Source of the DNA: Candidatus Eisenbacteria bacterium | GTDB taxonomy: Bacteria; Eisenbacteria; RBG-16-71-46 | NCBI GenBank assembly: GCA_035712145.1 | Contig: DASTBI010000047.1 | Span: forward strand, 1-39,203 | Reading direction: 5' to 3' | Length of the DNA: 39,203 nt | Shown: positions 24,845-32,022 of the stretch, piece by piece | How the letters are laid out: each line of letters opens with the position of its first letter | Position numbering within the stretch: position 1 is the first letter of the stretch | Notes under the pieces: generated by a model | The model's database searches: none | What the model was told of the DNA's origin: nothing | Seen by the model: the letters and a program-made list of their open reading frames with translations, nothing else | Made by a program: the position numbers and the translations under genes

Positions 24845-26704
24845 CTGCCGGCCACCGCCGCCCTGACGTTCCTCCTCGCTCTCGCGCTGCTCGGGGTCGG
24901 GGTCCTGCGGCGTCACTCACGGCTCGGTCTGCTCGAGTCGCTGGCTTACGGAGCGGTTCTCGGCGTGGTCATCGGCTCGACGGCGCTGATCCCGCTGGCG
25001 TCGTGGCTGGGGCTGACCGTTCCCGTCCTGATCGGACTCGGGCTGTCGTGCGCGGCCGCAGGGATGGCGCTGATGCGTGGCCGGGGCGACGGCCCGAGGG
25101 CGGCGGGCGCGGCGATCGGGTGGGGGACCATGGTGATCCTCGCGCTCTTCATCGCTCGCTGGGCCCTGCTGTGCGGCTCGGCGCTCACCGTGGAAGCCAA
25201 GGGCCTCTACTCAGGGCACATCCACATCTGGGGCGACTGGTCGCAGCATCTGGGCGACGTCACGTCCTTCGCCTACGGCAACAACTTCCCGCCGACCCAT
25301 CCGCGTTTCGCCGACCATCCGCTCTCGTATCACTACCTGACCTCGGTGACGGTGGCGGCCATGGTGCGGCTCGGCCTCTCACCGATTCAAGCGCTGCCGC
25401 TCCACAGCTTCGTGTTCCTCTCGCTGTTGACGCTGGCCCTGTTCGCGTTCGCGCGCCGTCTGTCCGGCGACTCCACCGCGGCCGCTCTCGCGACCGTGCT
25501 GTTCCTGATCGGCGGCGGGCTCGGCTGGTGGCTGAGCGTGCGTGATGCCCTGGCCACCGACCATCCGTGGCAAACGTTGTGGGCGCATCCCTGGAACCGG
25601 GCGGCTCAGGAAGCCGGCAACTTCCGCTGGAAGGACGTGGTCTTCGCCTATCTGGTGCCGCAACGGGCCGTCCTCTACGGACTGCCGGTCGGCCTGCTCT
25701 CGACCACGCTGCTGCTCGAGGGTGGGCGCGAGGGTGGCTGGAAGCCGTTCATCCTCGCAGGCATCGCGACCGGACTGCTTCCGCTCGCGCACCTCGGAAC
25801 GATGCTGGCGCTCGCGCTCATCACCCCATTTCTCGTCCTGGCATTCCCGCGGCGCGAGTGGCTGGCGTACTTCGCGGTGTGGGCGGCGCTCTCTGTTCCG
25901 GTGTTCCTCATGCAGCAGGGTGGAGGCGGCGCGCTTCGCCACATCCATGGGCAGCTCGGATGGGTCGCCAAGTCCGATCCGTGGTGGTTCTTCTGGCTCA
26001 AGAATCTCGGCGCGTTCCTGCCGCTGCTCCTGTGGGCGCTCTTCGACCGCGAAGCCCTGCCTCGTGCCCATGCGCGTTTCCTGTGGGCGTTCATGCCGGT
26101 CTTCGTGATCGCGAACCTGGTCGTCTTCCAGCCGTGGGATTGGGACAACACCAAGGTCTTCCTGTACTGGTATCTGGCGGCCTGCGTGCTCGTGGCCGCG
26201 AGCCTGGTCCGGCTGGTGAGACGCCAAGGCTTCGCGGTCAGGATCGCGGTCTCTCTCGTCGTCGCCACGCTGCTCCTCTCGGGACTGCTTGCGCACCTGG
26301 ACCAGGCCCTGGGTCGCGACCACCTCCTCATGCTCACCTCGCAGGAGATGAAGGTGGCCGAAGCCGTGCGTGAGCGAACCCCTCCGGATGCGCTCTTTCT
26401 CGCCGGGCTCCAGCACAACCATCCGGTGGCCATGCTGGCCGGGCGCCACGTGGTCATGAGCTATCCCGGCTGGATGTGGAGCCAGGGGATCGACGCCGCG
26501 CAGCGCGAGCGCGACGTCCGCGCGATGTACGCACTCAGTCCCCAAGGCCTCGTCAAGCTCGAGGAGCTCGACGTCGATGACATCGTGATCGGGCCGTGGG
26601 AGCGCGAGCACTTCAAGCCGGACGAGGCCGCGTTCGCCGTGCGCTTCCGCCGTATCGTGGACCTGCCGCCTTATGCCGTCTATGAGGTCAAGGCGAGGCC
26701 GTGA
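24845..26704 (+). CDS. GT-C-like multi-pass membrane protein, probable CTG start
   Basis: From CTG the product has 619 residues. It has about 12 hydrophobic helices, a first periplasmic loop with an acidic GDWSQHLGDV motif as in GT-C glycosyltransferases, a Trp-rich middle, and a soluble C-terminal ~110 residues (VAEAVRERTPPDALFLAG...VVMSYPGWMWSQGID) like the nucleotide-sugar-independent tails of GT-C enzymes. The first standard start is GTG at 24965, but that cuts the second membrane helix. The upstream 40 codons encode a complete helix (TFLLALALLGVGVL) and loop RRHSR. Donor and acceptor are unknown. It converges on the DUF481 gene with 23 bases between them and no clear terminator. Confidence 0.7.
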   Translation: MPATAALTFLLALALLGVGVLRRHSRLGLLESLAYGAVLGVVIGSTALIPLASWLGLTVPVLIGLGLSCAAAGMALMRGRGDGPRAAGAAIGWGTMVILALFIARWALLCGSALTVEAKGLYSGHIHIWGDWSQHLGDVTSFAYGNNFPPTHPRFADHPLSYHYLTSVTVAAMVRLGLSPIQALPLHSFVFLSLLTLALFAFARRLSGDSTAAALATVLFLIGGGLGWWLSVRDALATDHPWQTLWAHPWNRAAQEAGNFRWKDVVFAYLVPQRAVLYGLPVGLLSTTLLLEGGREGGWKPFILAGIATGLLPLAHLGTMLALALITPFLVLAFPRREWLAYFAVWAALSVPVFLMQQGGGGALRHIHGQLGWVAKSDPWWFFWLKNLGAFLPLLLWALFDREALPRAHARFLWAFMPVFVIANLVVFQPWDWDNTKVFLYWYLAACVLVAASLVRLVRRQGFAVRIAVSLVVATLLLSGLLAHLDQALGRDHLLMLTSQEMKVAEAVRERTPPDALFLAGLQHNHPVAMLAGRHVVMSYPGWMWSQGIDAAQRERDVRAMYALSPQGLVKLEELDVDDIVIGPWEREHFKPDEAAFAVRFRRIVDLPPYAVYEVKARP

Positions 26705-26727
26705 GCCCGGGCGAACGCGTCGTCCCG

Positions 26728-27480
26728 TCAGTACGCGAGCTGAATTCCTGACGAGAACATCGAATCCCACTGGCGGAAGCCCGGTGGCGGCGCGTTGCGG
26801 TAGTGATAGTTGTAGCCCAGCTTGAGCGCCAGCATCCCGCCGAGTGGAGCCACCAGAGCGGCCTTGGCATCGGTCTCGTAATCGTCGGAGTTCTTGAAAT
26901 TGCTCAGATAAGCCCCGTTCGCCTCGACGTAGGCCTTCTCCCGGAAGTGGTAGCGATAGAAGGCAGCGAGACGCCCGGTGCCGAAGTCATCCTCGGCGCC
27001 CAGGGTATTGCGGCGCTGAGTGACACCGACGCCGGCTTCGAGATCGAGTTGATGAGGCTGAGGGGTCACCGCGTGGTACACGAGCCCAACGCCCTCGTCG
27101 AACTGGCGCGCGATCGCGGCGAAGGTGTTGCGGCGCCACGAGCCCAGGGCGTAGGCGCCGATTCGCTCCGCGAGCTTGTAATCGGCTCGCAGCTCCAGCC
27201 TGTACGCGCCGGTGTTCTCGACCCCCTGGTCGGTGCCCCACACCGCGGCGCCCATCTGCGTGAACAGCCAGCGACCCGTCGTGTACTCGATCTTGTCGCT
27301 GCTGTTCAGGGTCTTGACGTCGGAATTGCCGGCGGTGCTGACGTAGCCAAAGTCCGCCGTGGCCTTGAGAGGCTTGGCCGGCGGCTCGTCGGCCGCAGCG
27401 GCCGGGCGCGGCGAGGGGAAACAGGCGATGGCGACGAGCAGCAGAATGCGAGCGCTGGGTGGCGATGGAATGCGTGGCAT
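26728..27480 (-). CDS. DUF481 outer-membrane beta-barrel protein
   Basis: The 250-residue protein has a signal peptide ending near PAAAA. The mature part has alternating beta strands (ATADFGYVSTAGNSDVKTLNSS, RLELRADYKLAERIGAYALGSW, LKLGYNYHYRN) and ends in an aromatic barrel terminus, GIQLAY. This is the DUF481/YdiY pattern of small outer-membrane barrels of unknown function. Together with the TonB-like protein it supports a diderm envelope. It is the last gene of the - strand group, 63 bases downstream of the PMT gene's end. Confidence 0.85.
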   Translation of the reverse strand: MPRIPSPPSARILLLVAIACFPSPRPAAAADEPPAKPLKATADFGYVSTAGNSDVKTLNSSDKIEYTTGRWLFTQMGAAVWGTDQGVENTGAYRLELRADYKLAERIGAYALGSWRRNTFAAIARQFDEGVGLVYHAVTPQPHQLDLEAGVGVTQRRNTLGAEDDFGTGRLAAFYRYHFREKAYVEANGAYLSNFKNSDDYETDAKAALVAPLGGMLALKLGYNYHYRNAPPPGFRQWDSMFSSGIQLAY

Positions 27481-27543
27481 GGATTCACCTCGGGGGCGGA
27501 CTGCAGCGAGAAAGGAAGGACTGCAGCGAGAATATACCTGTCG

Positions 27544-28827
27544 TCACCGCCAGGTCGGCATCCAGAGCCGCCACTGGAACTCCTGTGGTGTGAGCGGCAC
27601 GCAGGCCCAGACCGGGTAGAAGAACACGAACGCCACGATGAGCACAAAGGCGTAGGCCCAGGGGAGCCAGCGCAGTGCGCGCGGGCCTTCCGTCATGCGG
27701 TTCAGCGCGAGCGCGAGTGCGAGGCAGCCGAAAGGCACGACGGGAAGGAAGTGGTAGGCGAAGCTGATGCGTGACACCAGCGCCCAGGGCAGCCACTGAC
27801 CGAAGAAGCCGATCCCGGCCGTCAGCCACGCGGGATCGTGGCGCCGCGCCCACCACGCCGTCGCCCATACCATGGCCGGCAGCAGGACCCAGTGGAGGAT
27901 GGGGTTCGCCAGCGCGTAGACATGGGCGACGGCGTTCTCGTAGCGCGTGACGTGATACCAGACCGGCCGCTGGACCAGAGGCCAGCTCCACCAGCGCGAT
28001 TGGTAGGCGTGCGTTGCGGTGAGCTTCGAGTGATAGCTGAAGATCTGGCGCTGGAGCTCGACGAAATCCTCGAGCCCGTGACCGACCATGAAGAACGGCA
28101 CGTAGGCGAGCAGGTAGATCAGCCCGGGCACGACCATGAGCCCCAGCGCGACCCACCCGAGGTGGCGCGCCACGGCGCCCGCACCACCCGCTTCGGCACG
28201 GCGTCCGAGCCAGAAGGCGCGCGCCACCGCGATCAGTCCGATCACGCCCGAGGCGTACGCCGCGTTCCACTTGGTGGCGATCGCCAGCCCCAGGAACACG
28301 CCGACCCATGGCAAGCGCCGGCCGGCGCGTTCGGGAGCGGCAGTCCAGTAGCGATGGAATTGCAGCAGCGCCGCCATCATGAAGACCACGCCGAATACGT
28401 CCAGCATGCCGGTTCGCGCCTGCACGAAGTAGAGGCCGTCCATCGACAGGAGAAAGGCCGCGAGCGCCGCGATCGCGACCCGGCCGGTGAGCGCCAGCCC
28501 CAGCTGGTACGCGAGGGCGAGGCCGATGGCGCCGAACACCACGCTCATGAAGCGCCATCCGAACGAGTGGTCTCCCCAGATCCGGATCCCGATCGAGATC
28601 AGGTGAACGCCGAGCGGCGGATGGTTCCACATGTAAGCCACGTTCTTCTGGGGCGACTTCGTGTACCAGACGTAGGCGTCCTTGTTTCCCGCCGCGTACT
28701 GGCCCGCGGTATAGGCGTGGTAGACCTCGTCGAAGATGTACTTCTGAGGCACGGCGAGCCGCGGCGCGTAGAGCGCCAGCCCGCCCGCGAAGAAGAGAGC
28801 CGGAAGGATCTCGATGATTCGCTTCAC
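27544..28827 (-). CDS. PMT-family (dolichyl/polyprenyl-phosphate mannose) protein mannosyltransferase
   Basis: The 427-residue polytopic protein starts at GTG (overlapping the GT2 stop by GTGA). It carries the PMT loop-1 acidic pair (IFDEVYHAYTAGQY), NHPPLGVHLISIGIRIWG, and the SMDGLYFVQARTGMLDVFGV element typical of PMT enzymes. The later SRISFAYHFLPVVPF and terminal helices resemble the four-helix PMT C-terminal domain. Such enzymes O-mannosylate exported proteins from a polyprenyl-phosphate-mannose donor. The adjacent GT2 gene is a likely donor synthase. Confidence 0.88.
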   Translation of the reverse strand: MKRIIEILPALFFAGGLALYAPRLAVPQKYIFDEVYHAYTAGQYAAGNKDAYVWYTKSPQKNVAYMWNHPPLGVHLISIGIRIWGDHSFGWRFMSVVFGAIGLALAYQLGLALTGRVAIAALAAFLLSMDGLYFVQARTGMLDVFGVVFMMAALLQFHRYWTAAPERAGRRLPWVGVFLGLAIATKWNAAYASGVIGLIAVARAFWLGRRAEAGGAGAVARHLGWVALGLMVVPGLIYLLAYVPFFMVGHGLEDFVELQRQIFSYHSKLTATHAYQSRWWSWPLVQRPVWYHVTRYENAVAHVYALANPILHWVLLPAMVWATAWWARRHDPAWLTAGIGFFGQWLPWALVSRISFAYHFLPVVPFGCLALALALNRMTEGPRALRWLPWAYAFVLIVAFVFFYPVWACVPLTPQEFQWRLWMPTWR

Positions 28828-29555
28828 CGAGCGACCGGAGCGAAGACCCAGCGGCGGGCGCCGCGCTTGAGACGAACCAGCGACCGGAACATCCGCCAGC
28901 CGTTCCTGGCAAGACCGACCGGCGAGGCCAGCGTCGAGGAGCCCGGCACCGCCGTCCACACCGACGGGACTTCCACGATGCGCGCTCCGGCGCGGTGCAG
29001 GATCAGCAGCAACTCCACGTCGAACGCCAGGTCGGTCACGGTGGACGTGGCGAGGTAGGCAGGCAGGAAGCGGCGCTGGAAGACCTTGGCGCCGCACTGC
29101 GTGTCGGCGAAGGGCAATCCGAACATGGCCTGCACGAGGCCGGCGAACATGCGGCTCGCCAGGGTCCTGAGCCAGGTCCGGCCATAGACCTTCGCTCCCG
29201 GCGCCCACCGCGATGCGATGGCTCCGTCGGCATCCGACGTGGCTTCGACCAGTCTCATGAACTCGGCGGGCGGGGTGGCGAGGTCGGCGTCGGCGAATCC
29301 CACGAGCGCTCCGGTCGATCGCGCGAACCCGGCGCGCACGGCTCCTCCCTTGCCGATCTTCTCGGGGATCTCGATCACCTGGATCGAGGCGTGATCCATG
29401 GCGACGCGCCGCGCAACGTCGGCGGTGTGATCGGTGGAGCCGTTGACGACCACGATCAGCTCGTCTTCGGCCTGGAGCGCGCTCGCGTACGCCCGCAACA
29501 TGGGCTCGAGCCGCTCTTCTTCGTTGTACGCCGGAATGACGACCGAGAGGCGCAT
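28824..29555 (-). CDS. GT2 glycosyltransferase, polyprenyl-phosphate-sugar synthase type
   Basis: The 243-residue GT-A enzyme begins LSVVIPAYNEEERL and contains VNGSTDHTADVARR, EKIGKGGAVRAGF, and the DXD-like ADADLATPP. It closes with DTQCGAKVFQRR and a basic C terminus. The layout fits the dolichyl-phosphate glucosyl/mannosyl synthase family (DPG/DPM1-like) without C-terminal membrane helices. It probably supplies the lipid-linked sugar used by the overlapping PMT gene. Confidence 0.88.
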   Translation of the reverse strand: MRLSVVIPAYNEEERLEPMLRAYASALQAEDELIVVVNGSTDHTADVARRVAMDHASIQVIEIPEKIGKGGAVRAGFARSTGALVGFADADLATPPAEFMRLVEATSDADGAIASRWAPGAKVYGRTWLRTLASRMFAGLVQAMFGLPFADTQCGAKVFQRRFLPAYLATSTVTDLAFDVELLLILHRAGARIVEVPSVWTAVPGSSTLASPVGLARNGWRMFRSLVRLKRGARRWVFAPVAR

Positions 29556-29575
29556 GACGGGATGAGTCTAGGAGC

Positions 29576-29609
29576 GGAGGGGCCGGCTCCCAAACGGCCG
29601 GCACCCTCC
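29576..29609 (-). terminator. Hairpin between the TPR and GT2 genes
   Basis: GGAGGG-GCCGGC pairs with GCCGGC-A-CCCTCC, a 12-bp stem with a one-base bulge and a 9-nt loop. It lies just after the TPR gene on the - strand. No T-run follows on that strand; on the + strand it is followed by GGTTTTC. Confidence 0.45.
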
Positions 29610-29634
29610 GGTTTTCGGCACGACGAGAGCCGCT

Positions 29635-31272
29635 CTAGAGGTCGTCGACGGTCAGCTTGACGTCCGCGTCCTTCCATACGCGCTGGAACTCCTGGTCGAC
29701 CGAAGCGGACGCCCAGGTCTTGCCCTGGGCGCGCAGCGACTGCGCGAGGCCGAAGAGCGAGCGGCCGTTGCGAAAGTTGCGATCGAGATCGGCGCGGAAG
29801 GCCTTCTCCGCTTCGACCGGCTTGCCGCTGCGCAGCAGAAAACCGCCCAGCGACTCCCGAGCGTGCAGGTACCAGTCCGGGGGCTCGTCGTAGGCGAGCT
29901 GGTCTTCCGCCGCCACGGCGCGGTTCAGGGCTTCGAGCGCCTTGGCGTCCTGTTTCGCGCTCTCGGCGATCCGGGCATCGAGCAGGGCGGCGGCGATGCC
30001 GAGGATGGACTTGCCGGGGTTGAATCCGACCATCGCCTCGGCGGGCAGCGCTCCGATCTGCGTCTCGAGCGCCCGGCGCTCTTCCGCCGCCCGGGCCGCG
30101 TCGCCCTTGGCGGCGTAGGCCATGCCGCGACCGAACCGCCAGACGCCGCGGGTGATCGGCATCGTCTCGCCCGGGTCGCTGACCTTCAGCACATCCTCCC
30201 AGCGGCGAAAGCGCACCTGGACCAGGAGCGGCGTGGGGGTGAAGAGCTCGAGCATCGGCATCTCCTTCACCGCCGGCGAGGCATGGTCGTAGACATCCGT
30301 GGCCGAGCGCAGGGCGCCCTTGTAGTTTCCTCGAGCGGCGTTGGAGTAGGCCGCGAAGTGCATGTTGTGATTGAAGTACATCGCCGGGTAGATGCCTTCC
30401 ACCTTGTGCTTGGTGATGTAATCGCGATCCACCTCGGCCGCCTGCTCGTTGAGCTTCGCCGAGGCTTCGTGATCTCCCACGCGCGCGTAGATGTGGGTGG
30501 GCATGTGGACCAGGTGGCCGGCGCCGGGGGCCGCCCCCTCCAGCCGCCGGGCGGCGCCGAGCGCCAGCTCGGGATGGGGCGACGCCTCGACGGCGTGGAT
30601 CAGCAGGTGATTGGCGCCGATGTGGTCGGGATTCCGTCGCAGCACCGATTGCAGCACCTCGACGATCTCGACCGTGCCTTCGTTGGGCTTGCCGTCGGGC
30701 ATCCAGTACTGCCAGGGGCGCAGGTCCATCGCCGCCTCGGCGTAGAGCGTGGCGGCGTCGAGGTCGTCGGGATAGCGCCGCGACAGCTCGCCCATCGCTT
30801 CCTTGTAGGCGACGTCGAGCTTCGCGCGGTCGGCCTTGGGATCGGCGGCGTACCTCTTGGCGAGCGCCTGCACGTAGGCCTTCTCGCTCTCCGGCGCCTT
30901 CGCCGCCTGCTTCACCGCTTTCTGGACCAGCTCATAGGCCTGCTTGGAGCGCGGCTCATCGATCGGCAGGTTGATGTTGGGGCCGAGCACGAGCGCCATG
31001 CCCCAGGTCGCCATCGCGAGCTGCGGATCGAGCTGGCTCGCCCGCTGGAAGGCGCGAAACGCCTCGTCATGGTTGAACGCGAACGACAGATTGAGGCCTT
31101 GATCGAAGTAGCGCTGGGCTTCGGCATTCCGGGTCGACACCGGATGGCGAATCCCGCCGACGCCGGTGAGCGCCGGAGCCGGAGCCGTGGCGGTCGATGG
31201 AGTGTGTCCGTGCTGAGCGTGAGCGGTGCCGGTGACGAGCAAGAGAAACACGACGCACGCCAGGCGCATCAT
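29635..31272 (-). CDS. Exported TPR protein with conserved His motifs
   Basis: The 545-residue protein has a signal peptide ending TAHAQ and TPR-like helix pairs through most of its length (FDQGLNLSFAFNHDEAFRAFQRASQLDP near 56-83). Three His-rich motifs stand out: NHLLIHAVEAS (221-231), GHLVHMPTHIY (252-262) and YFNHNMHF (299-306). They suggest metal or cofactor binding on the TPR scaffold, and look like a family signature recurring in exported bacterial TPR proteins. Function is unknown. GGAGG lies 8 bases before the ATG (two Met codons in a row). Confidence 0.75.
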   Translation of the reverse strand: MMRLACVVFLLLVTGTAHAQHGHTPSTATAPAPALTGVGGIRHPVSTRNAEAQRYFDQGLNLSFAFNHDEAFRAFQRASQLDPQLAMATWGMALVLGPNINLPIDEPRSKQAYELVQKAVKQAAKAPESEKAYVQALAKRYAADPKADRAKLDVAYKEAMGELSRRYPDDLDAATLYAEAAMDLRPWQYWMPDGKPNEGTVEIVEVLQSVLRRNPDHIGANHLLIHAVEASPHPELALGAARRLEGAAPGAGHLVHMPTHIYARVGDHEASAKLNEQAAEVDRDYITKHKVEGIYPAMYFNHNMHFAAYSNAARGNYKGALRSATDVYDHASPAVKEMPMLELFTPTPLLVQVRFRRWEDVLKVSDPGETMPITRGVWRFGRGMAYAAKGDAARAAEERRALETQIGALPAEAMVGFNPGKSILGIAAALLDARIAESAKQDAKALEALNRAVAAEDQLAYDEPPDWYLHARESLGGFLLRSGKPVEAEKAFRADLDRNFRNGRSLFGLAQSLRAQGKTWASASVDQEFQRVWKDADVKLTVDDL

Positions 31273-31309
31273 GTCGGTCCTCCCGGAGGGTTCGAGTGCA
31301 GAGAGCGGA

Positions 31310-31987
31310 TCAGTAGATGCGGAACGAGAAACGGAAGACGGCGTAAACCTCGCTGGCTTCGCCTCCCCCGCCGCGGTAGGGACGAAAGCGGCACAGCCAC
31401 ACGGCTTCCTCGGCAGCCTTTTCGAACAGCGCCTCGCCGGTGCTGTTGACGAGCTGGACCTCGATCACGTTCCCCACCGTATCCACCAGGGCCTGGACGG
31501 TGACCTTGCCTTCGACGTTCTTGTCGAGCAAGGCCTGGGGATAGGTGGGTTTGACCAGGCGGTCGATCACCAGCTCCTCGGACTGGAAGACCGGGACGCC
31601 GGCCAGCCGCGACACCGAACGCATCGACAGGTCCGCGTCGGACGAGCCGGGCCCTTCGAAGCGATGTCGCGGCTGCGGCTGCCCCACGGTGGCCCGTGAC
31701 GGTCTTCCCCCTCCGCCCTTCTTGCTCTGCACGGACACCGACAGCTGGCCGACGTCCGACAGGGTGGAGGCCGAGCCTCGGTGCTCGAGCGTGATGCGCC
31801 GCACGTATTGCTCGGGTCCTTCGAAGCCGAAGCGCGCCGAGTCCTTGGTGAGACGGCGCGCGCCGCGTTGAGTTGCGGGCATGATCAGCAGCCCGAGCGC
31901 CAGAAGACTCAGGCCGAGCGTGATCAGCGAGGAGCGGCGCGCGCAGCGCGCACGCTCGTGAAAGTAGCCGACGGTGCCATGAACCAT
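31310..31987 (-). CDS. TonB C-terminal-domain protein (energy transducer-like)
   Basis: The 225-residue protein has an N-terminal membrane anchor (SLITLGLSLLALGLLIM), a ~90-residue soluble linker and a C-terminal TonB-type domain. That domain comprises RLVKPTYPQALLDKNVEGKVTVQALVDTVGNV, AAEEAVWLCRFRPYRGGG and a final beta strand. It lacks the Pro-rich spacer of classical TonB and no exbB/exbD is nearby, so it may be a short structural TonB-family protein. The ATG at 31987 is the first good start; the overlapping upstream frame is a shadow of the amidase gene. Confidence 0.8.
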   Translation of the reverse strand: MVHGTVGYFHERARCARRSSLITLGLSLLALGLLIMPATQRGARRLTKDSARFGFEGPEQYVRRITLEHRGSASTLSDVGQLSVSVQSKKGGGGRPSRATVGQPQPRHRFEGPGSSDADLSMRSVSRLAGVPVFQSEELVIDRLVKPTYPQALLDKNVEGKVTVQALVDTVGNVIEVQLVNSTGEALFEKAAEEAVWLCRFRPYRGGGGEASEVYAVFRFSFRIY

Positions 31988-32022
31988 CAATGTCTTCCGG
32001 GCAGGCCGGCAAGCGGGGGCCC

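Noticed and set aside
26705-26727. Expected bidirectional terminator between convergent genes
   Set aside because: No inverted repeat with a usable stem was found in the 23-base gap.
29863-31449. Plus-strand open frame of 528 codons
   Set aside because: It is antisense to the TPR gene, whose signal peptide, repeats and ribosome-binding site are clear.
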